Of a stretch of DNA of 64,000 nucleotides, positions 17,417 to 25,057 are shown piece by piece (the stretch's first letter is position 1; each line of letters begins with the position of its first letter). The notes beneath the pieces are model-generated. The model had not been told where the DNA came from, ran no database searches, and worked only from the letters and a program-made list of their open reading frames with translations. The stretch spans positions 2,354,898-2,418,897 of the forward strand of contig NZ_OCVX01000003.1 in NCBI RefSeq assembly GCF_900232995.1, given 5' to 3'. A program made the translations under genes and the position numbers. This stretch comes from Mycobacterium simulans (GTDB lineage Bacteria; Actinomycetota; Actinomycetes; Mycobacteriales; Mycobacteriaceae).

Positions 17417-18001
17417 CTACGCCTCGGGCGCACCGATCAGACGGTTGGTGATCCGCAGCAGGTGCGCACGCAGCGTGTCGTCATCAACGTCGGCGACCAG
17501 GGGATGCATGACGCCGACGGCGATGGCGCCCGAGAGGACCGCCGCCGAGACCCGGGCGTCCTCGGACGCATTGTCGACCAGCACGCCGTAGAGCCGCCGA
17601 ATAAAGTGCTGGAACTGTTCCTGCTCGGCGAGTAGCCGCACAATGACCGGATCGAACTGCAGGGTGCTCGCCGCGCCGCGACGCTCAATGGCCATGTCGA
17701 TGACCCGGCCCAGCAAGACCTCGCGTGCCCGGGGGAAATCGTCGTGGGCCTCGGCGGCCTCCAGCGCCTCCTCCAGACCGCCCAGTTCGCGTTCCGTGAG
17801 CGCGACGACGATTTGCTCCTTCGTCTTGAACTGGTGGTAGACGGCAGCCTTGGTGACCCCGATGGCGTCGGCGATCATCTGCAGCGAGGTGCCGCCGACA
17901 CCGTGCTCGGCGATCAATTTCAGCGCGGCGTCCAGGATGCGCGTCTGTGCCGGGCTGCGCGTGATGAATCGGAACTTGCTCCGGGTCTGGTTCGGAACCA
18001 C
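17417..18001 (-). CDS. TetR family transcriptional regulator
   Basis: 194 residues. The N-terminal helix-turn-helix is typical: TSLQMIADAIGVTKAAVYHQF at about residues 40-60. The C-terminal ligand domain is unassigned. GTG start. It is divergent from the membrane operon at 18098, with two identical 14-bp palindromes in the 96-bp gap, so it very probably represses that operon and itself. Confidence 0.9.
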   Translation of the reverse strand: MVPNQTRSKFRFITRSPAQTRILDAALKLIAEHGVGGTSLQMIADAIGVTKAAVYHQFKTKEQIVVALTERELGGLEEALEAAEAHDDFPRAREVLLGRVIDMAIERRGAASTLQFDPVIVRLLAEQEQFQHFIRRLYGVLVDNASEDARVSAAVLSGAIAVGVMHPLVADVDDDTLRAHLLRITNRLIGAPEA

Positions 18002-18011
18002 ACCGAGAGCC

Positions 18012-18025
18012 TAGCCGATCGGCTA
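18012..18025. promoter_or_regulatory. TetR operator, copy 1
   Basis: Perfect 14-bp palindrome TAGCCGATCGGCTA next to the TetR start codon. An identical copy lies 25 bp away. Assignment to the adjacent TetR gene is by position. Confidence 0.7.
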
Positions 18026-18036
18026 TTGACCTGTCC

Positions 18037-18050
18037 TAGCCGATCGGCTA
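18037..18050. promoter_or_regulatory. TetR operator, copy 2
   Basis: Second perfect TAGCCGATCGGCTA palindrome, 47 bp before the ATG of the membrane operon. It probably overlaps that operon's promoter. Confidence 0.7.
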
Positions 18051-18097
18051 CTTTCGGCTCACGGGCGGAGCGATCACACCGCCGGAGGGAGTCACCA

Positions 18098-18853
18098 ATG
18101 TCCGAAGCCCGTGAGGCGCGCTACGCACCGAGACGAATCGATGGTGAGCTGATCCTGCTGTGGACGCTGCCCGTGACGGTGCTGATCTGGATCTCGGCGT
18201 TTTTTCTGTTTCCCGGCTTCAGGCCGCCGATGTCGCCGACGATGTCGGCGGAGCAGGTCGCGGCGTTCTACCGGGAAAACCCGTCGGGTGTCCGTCACAG
18301 CATGATCCTGTTCAACTGGTTCGGCGCGAGCCTCATCCCGATCCTGATGCTGACCGTGATGCAGATCCGGAGGATGGCCCATCGCACGCCGATCTTCTCC
18401 TACGCGATGCTGGGTTGCGTAGCCGGCGGTCCCACATTGTTTCTCATCGCTAATGTCTGTTGGCTACTGGCCGCGTTTCGCCCGGAACGAAGTCCGGAGC
18501 TGACACAGTTGCTCAATGATTTCGCCTGGATCACCTTCACGATCTTGGTTCCGTTTTTGATCGGACAAAGCGTGATTCTTGCCCTCGCAATCTATTTCGA
18601 CGATCCTGCAAACCTCGTGCTGCCGCGCTGGGTGGCCCACTTCAACCTTCTCGTTGCGGCGGCGCTGGTGCCGGCAGCATTCGTCGGTGTGTCGTTGTCC
18701 GGTCCGCTGGCGTGGGACGGTGGGTTGTCGTTCTGGTTGAAAAATGTCGCCATCGGCGTCTGGGTGGTCGTGATGGGTGTCGTCCTGGGCCATGCGGTGT
18801 ATCGGGAGCGTGCCGAGATCCCAAGGCGCGCAGAAGAACTGGACGCCCCATGA
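18098..18853 (+). CDS. polytopic membrane protein, first of a paralogous pair
   Basis: 251 residues, about six transmembrane segments, no recognised family. It is paralogous to the next protein: RPERSPELTQLLNDFAW matches its RPERDPEAIGWLYDFAF, and PRWVAHFNL...GPLAWDGGLSFWL matches PKWFGYLNL...GVLAWNGQIAWWL. Strong GGAGGGA ribosome site. First gene of an operon ending in CoxIII- and CoxIV-like subunits, under the divergent TetR. The two paralogues may form a heterodimeric membrane component of an oxidase-like complex; this is inference. Confidence 0.8.
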   Translation: MSEAREARYAPRRIDGELILLWTLPVTVLIWISAFFLFPGFRPPMSPTMSAEQVAAFYRENPSGVRHSMILFNWFGASLIPILMLTVMQIRRMAHRTPIFSYAMLGCVAGGPTLFLIANVCWLLAAFRPERSPELTQLLNDFAWITFTILVPFLIGQSVILALAIYFDDPANLVLPRWVAHFNLLVAAALVPAAFVGVSLSGPLAWDGGLSFWLKNVAIGVWVVVMGVVLGHAVYRERAEIPRRAEELDAP

Positions 18854-19701
18854 GTACCGTGATAACTCGGCCGGGGTCGGGCGGCAACTCCGAGGCCGGG
18901 CCCCCCTCCGGCCGGTTGCATCGCCGGATCGCCTGGCACCTGCGGCACAACCCCAAGCGCGAGCTGTGGGTGGCGTGGTGGATCATGGTCGTCTTCTACA
19001 ACCTCTTCTTTCCGATGGTCTTTGTGGTGGCGCAAGTCCAGCCTCCGCCGCAACCCACCTGGGACCTCGCGACGCAGGTCCACTGGTTCCATGAACGACA
19101 GCTGGGAATACCGATTGGCTTAGGCGTCGTATTCGCCATCACCGGCATGACCGCGGTAAACAATGCGCTCATTGCGTATTCGATGCGCCGCATGTCGGTC
19201 AGCCGCGCTTTCGGGTATGCGTATCTGCTCATCTACTCGCTCAGCGCGGTTCCCGGCCTGCTGCTCCTGTGCATCGCGCTGATCGTCGGGACGCTGCGCC
19301 CCGAGCGTGACCCCGAGGCGATCGGTTGGCTCTACGACTTCGCGTTCCTGTCGTTCGACGGCACCATGGGGGTCTTCCTGATCGGCTCGCTGATCTGGAT
19401 GGTCGCGATTCTGATCGACAAGAATCGGGTGTTCCCCAAATGGTTTGGCTACCTGAATCTGTGCAACGCGCTTACCGAGGTCGTCGTGGCACCCTGCTGG
19501 ATCTTCCAGCGCGGCGTACTGGCCTGGAATGGGCAGATCGCGTGGTGGCTGGACATGGTCGTGTTCGGCATTTACCAAGTCACGTTTATCGTCATGCTCT
19601 TTCAGATGATCCGGCGCGAAGACTTTGGTACCGGGCCCCTCCCAACACTCAAGCCCGGCCTGGCTCGAAAACGGACGATGAAGCGGGCGGCGACTTCATG
19701 A
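18850..19701 (+). CDS. polytopic membrane protein, second of a paralogous pair
   Basis: 283 residues, about six transmembrane segments after a cytoplasmic N-terminus. Shares conserved blocks with the preceding product, as described there, plus a proline-rich loop (QPPPQPTWD) that could sit outside the membrane. No family recognised. The start overlaps the upstream stop (ATGA) and the stop overlaps the CoxIII-like start (ATGA), so all are translationally coupled. Confidence 0.8.
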   Translation: MSTVITRPGSGGNSEAGPPSGRLHRRIAWHLRHNPKRELWVAWWIMVVFYNLFFPMVFVVAQVQPPPQPTWDLATQVHWFHERQLGIPIGLGVVFAITGMTAVNNALIAYSMRRMSVSRAFGYAYLLIYSLSAVPGLLLLCIALIVGTLRPERDPEAIGWLYDFAFLSFDGTMGVFLIGSLIWMVAILIDKNRVFPKWFGYLNLCNALTEVVVAPCWIFQRGVLAWNGQIAWWLDMVVFGIYQVTFIVMLFQMIRREDFGTGPLPTLKPGLARKRTMKRAATS

Positions 19702-20276
19702 CCGACCTCGCAGATGAGAACAAGCGCGCGACATTCGTGCCGGGCCAGCCGGACATGTGGGCTTTCGTGTTGTTCGAAACTTTGGTTTTCACAGGGTATT
19801 TCGCCTTCTACCTGTTCTATCGCACCCGAAACCCTGTGCTGTTCCTGCACTCCCAGGCGCATCTGGATCTACGCATCGGTGTGTTCAACACCCTCGTTTT
19901 GCTGCTGAGTTCCTGGTCGGTGGCGCGGTGTGTCCAGTCATCGCGTGCCGGCGCCCACCGGGCGGCGCTCAGAGACGTCTATATCACCGTCGCATGCGCC
20001 GCAATATTCTTGTTCTTCAAGGTTTTCGAGTGGGCCCGGTTGGTCGGCACGGGAAACGGGCCGGACAGCAATGACTTCTTCACCTACTACTTCTTCCTCA
20101 CCGGAATCCACTTCGTACACCTGCTGATTGGCTTCATCGTCCTCGGTGTCATCGTCTATCAGCTCCGCAGTCCGGCCCGGCGATCCCAGGAGCTGGTCGA
20201 AACGTGCGCCACCTACTGGCACACCGTCGACTTCCTCTGGGTGCTCATTTTCGCGCTGCTGTACATGGTGAGGTGA
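19698..20276 (+). CDS. cytochrome c oxidase subunit III-like protein (NorE type)
   Basis: 192 residues with about five transmembrane segments. The pattern matches heme-copper oxidase subunit III: MWAFVLFETLVFTGYFAFYL, FLTGIHFVHLLIGF and a C-terminal YWHTVDFLWVLIF. It is short and lacks the first helices, like NorE. Normally subunit III assists subunit I, but no subunit I gene is present in this window. Coupled to the upstream membrane protein gene and followed 3 bp later by a subunit IV-like gene. Confidence 0.87.
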   Translation: MTDLADENKRATFVPGQPDMWAFVLFETLVFTGYFAFYLFYRTRNPVLFLHSQAHLDLRIGVFNTLVLLLSSWSVARCVQSSRAGAHRAALRDVYITVACAAIFLFFKVFEWARLVGTGNGPDSNDFFTYYFFLTGIHFVHLLIGFIVLGVIVYQLRSPARRSQELVETCATYWHTVDFLWVLIFALLYMVR

Positions 20277-20279
20277 TCG

Positions 20280-20567
20280 GTGAAGTTGAAATTCAACAAG
20301 AGGCTGCTGGTCGTTTGGCTGATCCTGGCGGGGTTCACGCTGGCCTATCTGTGGATTGACCACTCGGTCAATGGATCGCTGAGACCTAGTGTGGTGGTCA
20401 CGTCGAGCGTGATCGTGATCGCTCTTATCAAGGTGCGCATCATCTTTCGGGAGTTTATGGAAGTGCGCCAAGCTCCCGCCTTGCTATGCCGCATCACGGA
20501 CGCCTGGGTCGTGCTGATCGGCGTGAGTCTCTTCACTTGCTACGTCGTCGGGTTGGCGCTCGCCTAA
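20280..20567 (+). CDS. cytochrome c oxidase subunit IV-like protein
   Basis: 95 residues, three transmembrane segments, with the VWLILAGFTLAY start and DAWVVLIGVSLF end typical of prokaryotic COX4/CyoD-like small subunits. GTG start 3 bp after the CoxIII-like stop. The gene's stop overlaps the stop of the convergent P450 gene. Confidence 0.82.
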   Translation: MKLKFNKRLLVVWLILAGFTLAYLWIDHSVNGSLRPSVVVTSSVIVIALIKVRIIFREFMEVRQAPALLCRITDAWVVLIGVSLFTCYVVGLALA

Positions 20568-21832
20568 CCCGTCGGCGTGAAGGTGAGGTGAAGTTCGCTG
20601 AGCCCGCGCAGGATGTAGGTCGGCTCGTAGGTGTAGCGGCGATCGCCCCTTGGTCCGTGGTTGACCTCGCTGATGCTGATGTCGGCCATGCGGTCCAGCA
20701 TGCGTTCGATGGATACCCGGCCTTCCACGCGGGCGAGCGGTCCTCCCGGGCAGGAGTGCACGCCGCGGGCGAAAGACATGTGCTCGCGGACGTTTTTGCG
20801 GTCGAGGCGGAACTCGTGCGGGTTGTCGAACCGACGGGGGTCGCGGTTGGCCGCGCCGGGTAGCACCATCACCACCGTGCCGGCAGGGATGTCGACACCG
20901 CCGATTGTGGTGCCACGGCGGGCTAGCCGCGAGTCGCACTTGACGGGACTTTCGATGCGCAGCGATTCCTCGATGAAGTTTGGAATCAGGCTGCGGTCAT
21001 CGCGCACCTGTTGCTGGATGTCGGGGCGATCGCCCAGCACCTGTAGCGCGGCGCTGAGCAGCTTGGCCGTGGTCTCCTGCCCGGCGGCGAAAAGGAATGT
21101 CGCCGTGCGCACCACCTCGATGACCTCTGGTGTGGAGCCGTCGGGATACTTCGCCGTCGCCATCGGCGTAAGCACATCGTCGCGCGGTTCGCGTCGCCGA
21201 TCTTCGATATAGGAACAGAACTTCTCGTCGAGCCACTGGAGCGGATTGATGCCGATCGACTCGTGGTCCAACGCGCCGACCTGGCCGGCGCCCAAGACAC
21301 TGCGGAAATCCTTGTGGTCGTCCTCCGGAACACCGAGCAGGTCGGCGATCACCAGGGTGGCAAAGGGTTTGGAGTATTCGGAGATGAATTCGCACTCGCC
21401 GTTGCTGAGGAACTCGTCGAGCTGGCGGTCGGCGAGGCGCCACATGAACTCCTCGTTTTGCTTGAGCCGGCTCGGCGTCAGCAGCTTGCTCAGCACCGAC
21501 CGTGCCTTCGTGTGGTCCGGCGGATCCATGGTGACCATGTGCTCGAACATCGGAAAGTAGCTGCGGTGTTGCTCGATCTGGGCGCTGATGTCGTCACCGT
21601 CGGGTTGGAACGGCAGCGGCGGGAACGGGCCTCCCAGCGCGACGATGTTCGAGAACGTTTCGGGGTCCTTGTAGACCTCGGTGGCTTCCTCGTGACCGGT
21701 GACGGCGACGACCCCGTAGTGCGGCAGCCGCAGCACCGGGTTCTGGCTGCGCAGGTAGTCGAAGTAGGGGTGTGGATCCGGTACCAGGGATGGGTCGGTG
21801 AAGAAGTCGATCGATTCGTAGGTGCTGGTCAT
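20564..21832 (-). CDS. cytochrome P450
   Basis: 422 residues, typical for a soluble bacterial P450. The I-helix oxygen-binding motif AGQETT, K-helix EESLR and heme-binding loop FARGVHSCPGG (proximal thiolate about Cys361) are present. P450s insert oxygen into C-H bonds using electrons from ferredoxin; the substrate is unknown, and a lipid or steroid is suggested by the mce neighbours. ATG 21832 has GGGAGG about 10 nt upstream; the longer frame to 21919 would cover the operator side. Divergent from a TetR gene. Confidence 0.93.
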   Translation of the reverse strand: MTSTYESIDFFTDPSLVPDPHPYFDYLRSQNPVLRLPHYGVVAVTGHEEATEVYKDPETFSNIVALGGPFPPLPFQPDGDDISAQIEQHRSYFPMFEHMVTMDPPDHTKARSVLSKLLTPSRLKQNEEFMWRLADRQLDEFLSNGECEFISEYSKPFATLVIADLLGVPEDDHKDFRSVLGAGQVGALDHESIGINPLQWLDEKFCSYIEDRRREPRDDVLTPMATAKYPDGSTPEVIEVVRTATFLFAAGQETTAKLLSAALQVLGDRPDIQQQVRDDRSLIPNFIEESLRIESPVKCDSRLARRGTTIGGVDIPAGTVVMVLPGAANRDPRRFDNPHEFRLDRKNVREHMSFARGVHSCPGGPLARVEGRVSIERMLDRMADISISEVNHGPRGDRRYTYEPTYILRGLSELHLTFTPTG

Positions 21833-21923
21833 GTCGTGCGTGCCTCCCGGAGCTGGCTTGCCGAATTTTGCCCGACCGACTGCAAGGCGGCGGAAGCTTG
21901 GCGCCGCCCCGAATGCCATAGTG

Positions 21924-21943
21924 TGCTGAGCACCTGCTTAGCA
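21924..21943. promoter_or_regulatory. double TGCTNAGCA operator between P450 and TetR genes
   Basis: Two perfect 9-bp palindromes, TGCTGAGCA and TGCTTAGCA, separated by 2 bp (centres 11 bp apart). This is a typical TetR operator layout, placed in the divergent region between the P450 and the TetR at 22032. Confidence 0.65.
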
Positions 21944-22031
21944 TGACGGTAATGTCGTGGTCAAGGTCGCGGCCCCCGGGCGACAGTACGATCGGCGTGT
22001 TCGACATTGGGTTTGGAGAGCGAGTGGCGAC

Positions 22032-22733
22032 ATGACATCGGCCCGCAGGATCGGGGCGCCGGACGCAAAGAACCGCGGCCTGCTGCTCGACGCGGCCGAG
22101 CAATTGATGGTCGAAGAGGGCTACGCCGCCGTGACGTCGCGCCGGCTAGCGAACAAAGCGGGGCTGAAACCTCAGCTGGTGCACTACTACTTCCGCACCA
22201 TGGAGGAGTTGTTCGTCGCGGTCTTCCGCCGCCGCGCCGAAGAGGGACTTCAGGTGCAGGCGCAGGCGCTGCAATCGCCCCAGCCGTTGTGGGCGCTGTG
22301 GCGGTTCGGCACCGATCCCGCGTTTACCCGGATTTCCATGGAATTCATGGCGCTGGCCAATCACCGAAAGGAACTGCGGGCCGAAATCGCTTACTACGCG
22401 GAGCGTTTCCGCGAGGAAGAGCAGCGAGCGGTGACGGCCGCGCTGCAGCGTTACGGGGTGGAAAGCAAGGATGTGCCCCCGGGGGTGTTCACCGTGCTCA
22501 TGAGCAGCCTGTCGCGGATGCTGGTGCTGGAGCAGGCGGTGGGCATGTCGGCCGGTCACGCCGAAACCTTGGAGCTGGTGGAAAGTTATCTGCGCCGCCT
22601 CGAAGGCGAGCCGCAGCCGATTGCGGGCGTACCAGAGGCCTGGCTAGTTCACCAATTGCGGATCGAGCAGAGCACGCCCCTGGGCCCGTCCTTGGACACG
22701 ACGACGGCCCCGTCCACCGACAGGTCGCAATGA
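22032..22733 (+). CDS. TetR family transcriptional regulator
   Basis: 233 residues, slightly long for TetR. The helix-turn-helix is clear: VTSRRLANKAGLKPQLVHYYF. The C-terminal domain holds the ligand pocket, ligand unknown. ATG 22032 is preferred; a GTG at 22024 is out of frame. Divergent from the P450 gene with the TGCTNAGCA operator between them. The last 85 bp overlap the convergent MmpS-like gene. Confidence 0.9.
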   Translation: MTSARRIGAPDAKNRGLLLDAAEQLMVEEGYAAVTSRRLANKAGLKPQLVHYYFRTMEELFVAVFRRRAEEGLQVQAQALQSPQPLWALWRFGTDPAFTRISMEFMALANHRKELRAEIAYYAERFREEEQRAVTAALQRYGVESKDVPPGVFTVLMSSLSRMLVLEQAVGMSAGHAETLELVESYLRRLEGEPQPIAGVPEAWLVHQLRIEQSTPLGPSLDTTTAPSTDRSQ

Positions 22734-23080
22734 AACTCCGGCGTGCTGGGCTCAGGGCCGGTGTTGACGACGACCATGGCCCAGTATTCGGGTTTCGCCA
22801 AATTCAGTTCGTAGCTCCAGGGTTTGCCCGGGGCGATGTCGGCTTGGACGTTGGGGGTGAACCGGTAGGGATCGTGGCTGTAATCGGAGAAGATCGTCGG
22901 TTCTTGATCGATGTAATAGATGTTGGCGTAGATCGGATTCTTTGCGGTGATGGTGTACTTGACGTGATGCATGACCGGGTCATCGGCAAGTGCCCGTCCG
23001 GTGCATACCAGTAGGCCCGCCCCCCCTGCCAAGACAGCAACCAACATCGCCGAGCCCGCGCACAACAACCTGTACATCAT
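22649..23080 (-). CDS. secreted MmpS-like protein
   Basis: 143 residues. Signal peptide (AMLVAVLAGGAGLLVC) with probable cleavage after RALA. The mature part follows the MmpS beta-sandwich pattern: VKYTITAKNPIYANIYYID, PGKPWSYEL, then CDLSVDGAVVVS and VLCSI with two conserved cysteines. Unlike real MmpS it has a cleavable signal and no mmpL neighbour, so it may be a soluble lipid-binding relative. The 3' end overlaps the convergent TetR gene by 85 bp. Divergent from the LpqH-like gene. Confidence 0.72.
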   Translation of the reverse strand: MMYRLLCAGSAMLVAVLAGGAGLLVCTGRALADDPVMHHVKYTITAKNPIYANIYYIDQEPTIFSDYSHDPYRFTPNVQADIAPGKPWSYELNLAKPEYWAMVVVNTGPEPSTPEFHCDLSVDGAVVVSKDGPRGVLCSIRNW

Positions 23081-23263
23081 GTCGCTCCTCTAGCTTCCGG
23101 GCCCGGACCGGCGATGCGGTTCGTCACCCGCTCGGCGGCCCGCCAGTGTGCGTCGGCAACCCACAGCCGTGCAAGGGATGCTATCGCCTCTCGGGCGAAA
23201 CACCGCTGTACTCCGGGTCCACCATGCGTCGTTGCTCCTTGGACGAAGACAGCCGATATTGGC

Positions 23264-23282
23264 ATTCTCTAAATAGGAGAAT
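23264..23282. promoter_or_regulatory. ATTCTC-N7-GAGAAT inverted repeat
   Basis: Perfect 6-bp arms ATTCTC and GAGAAT around TAAATAG, in the divergent region between the MmpS-like and LpqH-like genes. It has the same architecture as the site at 15416. Confidence 0.55.
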
Positions 23283-23335
23283 AACATCATCGCCGCAGGC
23301 CGAAGAACTTTCTAACCGAGGATGGAGGCGGCCCG

Positions 23336-23755
23336 ATGCGGAACCGAATCGCAGCGGCCGTTGCCGCGCTGGCTGCCGCTGCCGTCGGGGCTTGCGCCTC
23401 ACCGTCGCATACCCCGCTCAATGGCACGGCATCTGTCACGGTCAACGGAACCGACGCGAAGTTCAATGTCGTCAAGTGCACGCAGGTGCAGTGGTACCGG
23501 ACGATTCACATTGGCGGCGACTCTGCCGGGGCCACCGTCGTCGTGGATGGACGTGCGGAACGGGCCACCGCCGAGTCCGTACAGATCCAAAATGTGGGCG
23601 GCTTCACCGGCATGTACTCGCGGGGCGGAGGCGGCGACGCCGCCATGAGCCTGAGCGGCGACAAATTCACGATCACCGGTACCGCGGAGGGCTACCCAGT
23701 CGACAAGCCGAGTGAACCGACTACCGCAACGTTCAAGATCATCGCCACGTGCTGA
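23336..23755 (+). CDS. LpqH-family (19-kDa antigen-like) lipoprotein
   Basis: 139 residues. The lipobox V-G-A-C puts the acylated cysteine at residue 20. The mature region fits the LpqH family: SVTVNGTDAKFNVVKCTQV, then GATVVVDG, MSLSGDKFTITGTAEGY and a final cysteine, giving a likely disulfide. Surface lipoprotein; LpqH homologues are TLR2 ligands, but the role of this paralogue is unknown. GGAGG 7 nt before the ATG. 54 bp downstream of a GAGAAT repeat. Confidence 0.85.
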   Translation: MRNRIAAAVAALAAAAVGACASPSHTPLNGTASVTVNGTDAKFNVVKCTQVQWYRTIHIGGDSAGATVVVDGRAERATAESVQIQNVGGFTGMYSRGGGGDAAMSLSGDKFTITGTAEGYPVDKPSEPTTATFKIIATC

Positions 23756-23813
23756 ACCGTGCTGCGCCGGTGCGGTCCGGGCGCCGGGGCCACGTTGCGG
23801 TTGCGCACCTGTA

Positions 23814-23828
23814 GAGAATAGTATTCTC
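23814..23828. promoter_or_regulatory. perfect GAGAATAGTATTCTC palindrome before the amidohydrolase
   Basis: 15-bp palindrome, arms GAGAATA and TATTCTC, 22 bp before the start codon. The best copy of the recurrent GAGAAT motif. On the reverse strand it continues the AT-rich heptamer seen at position 32. Confidence 0.65.
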
Positions 23829-23850
23829 ATAATATGCGAAGGAGGATTTC

Positions 23851-25041
23851 ATGGGGCAACTGTCACACCGGGAAGAGGTCCCGTTTCCGATCTTTGACGC
23901 GGACAACCATCTCTACGAGCCGCCGGAGGCGCTGACCAAGTTCCTGCCCAAGGAGTACAAGGACTTCGTCCAGTACGTGCAGATCAACGGCCGCACCAAG
24001 ATCGCGATCCTCGGCCACATCAGCAACTACATCCCCAACCCGACCTTCGAAGTCGTCGCCCGCCCGGGCGCCTGGGAGGAGTACTTCAAGTACGGCAACC
24101 CGGACGGCAAATCCAAGCGCGAGCTGTTCGGTGAGCCGATGCGCGCGATCCCGGCGTTCTTCGAGCCCGGCCCGCGCCTGGAGAAGATGAACGAGCTGGG
24201 GCTGGACCGCACCCTGATGTTTCCGACGCTGGCCAGCCTGCTCGAGGAACGGCTGCGCGACGACCCGGTTGCCATCCACGTCCTGATCCATGCGCTGAAC
24301 GAATGGCTCGACGAGGTCTGGGGCTTCAACTACCAGAACCGGATTTTCACGACCCCGGTCATCACGCTGCCGATCGTCGAGAAGGCGATCGAGGAGCTGG
24401 AGTGGGCGGTCAAGCGCGGCGCCCGCGCCATCCTGGTCCGCCCGGCTCCCGTCCCCGGCTTCCGCGGCCCGCGGTCGTTCGCGGTACCCGAGTTCGACCC
24501 GTTCTGGGAGCGGGTCGTCGAGCACGACGTGCTGGTCGGCATGCACTCCAGCGACAGCGGCTACTCCCGGTACACCTCCGAATGGGACGGCGCCGAACAG
24601 GAAATGCTGCCGTTCCAAACCAATGCGATGGGCATCCTCAACGAGTGGCGGCCGATCCAGGATGCGGTGGGTTCGTGGGTGATCCACGGCGCGCTCTACC
24701 GCCACCCGAAGCTGAAGGTCGCGATCGTAGAGGCCGGTTCGAAGTGGATGACGCCGCTGCTGGACGGCCTGGCCGAGGTCTACCGGAAGGCCCCGGAAGT
24801 CTTCCCGAGTGACCCGGTCGAGATGGTCAAGAGCCGCATCCATGTCAGCCCGTTCTTCGAGGACGGCATCGACGATCTGGTCAACCTCGTCGGCGTGGAT
24901 AGGGTGCTGTACGGCTCGGACTGGCCGCACCCCGAAGGGCTGGCCGAGCCGACGTTCTACGTCAACGCGCTGTCACACCTGGCGGTTGAGCATCAGGCGA
25001 AGATCATGGGCGGCAATCTCGGTCGACTCGTCACGACATGA
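23851..25041 (+). CDS. amidohydrolase family metal-dependent hydrolase (COG2159 type)
   Basis: 396 residues, a TIM-barrel amidohydrolase of the decarboxylase-like group. The metal-binding start motif appears as FDADNHLYE and a late conserved segment as LYGSDWPHPEG, with histidines in GMHSSDSGYS and VIHGALYRHP. Members hydrolyse or decarboxylate (often aromatic) acids. GAAGGAGG sits just upstream of the ATG, which follows a perfect GAGAAT palindrome. It heads an operon with the acyl-CoA ligase 16 bp downstream. The substrate cannot be read from sequence. Confidence 0.88.
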   Translation: MGQLSHREEVPFPIFDADNHLYEPPEALTKFLPKEYKDFVQYVQINGRTKIAILGHISNYIPNPTFEVVARPGAWEEYFKYGNPDGKSKRELFGEPMRAIPAFFEPGPRLEKMNELGLDRTLMFPTLASLLEERLRDDPVAIHVLIHALNEWLDEVWGFNYQNRIFTTPVITLPIVEKAIEELEWAVKRGARAILVRPAPVPGFRGPRSFAVPEFDPFWERVVEHDVLVGMHSSDSGYSRYTSEWDGAEQEMLPFQTNAMGILNEWRPIQDAVGSWVIHGALYRHPKLKVAIVEAGSKWMTPLLDGLAEVYRKAPEVFPSDPVEMVKSRIHVSPFFEDGIDDLVNLVGVDRVLYGSDWPHPEGLAEPTFYVNALSHLAVEHQAKIMGGNLGRLVTT

Positions 25042-25057
25042 CGCCCGGGCGGTGACG

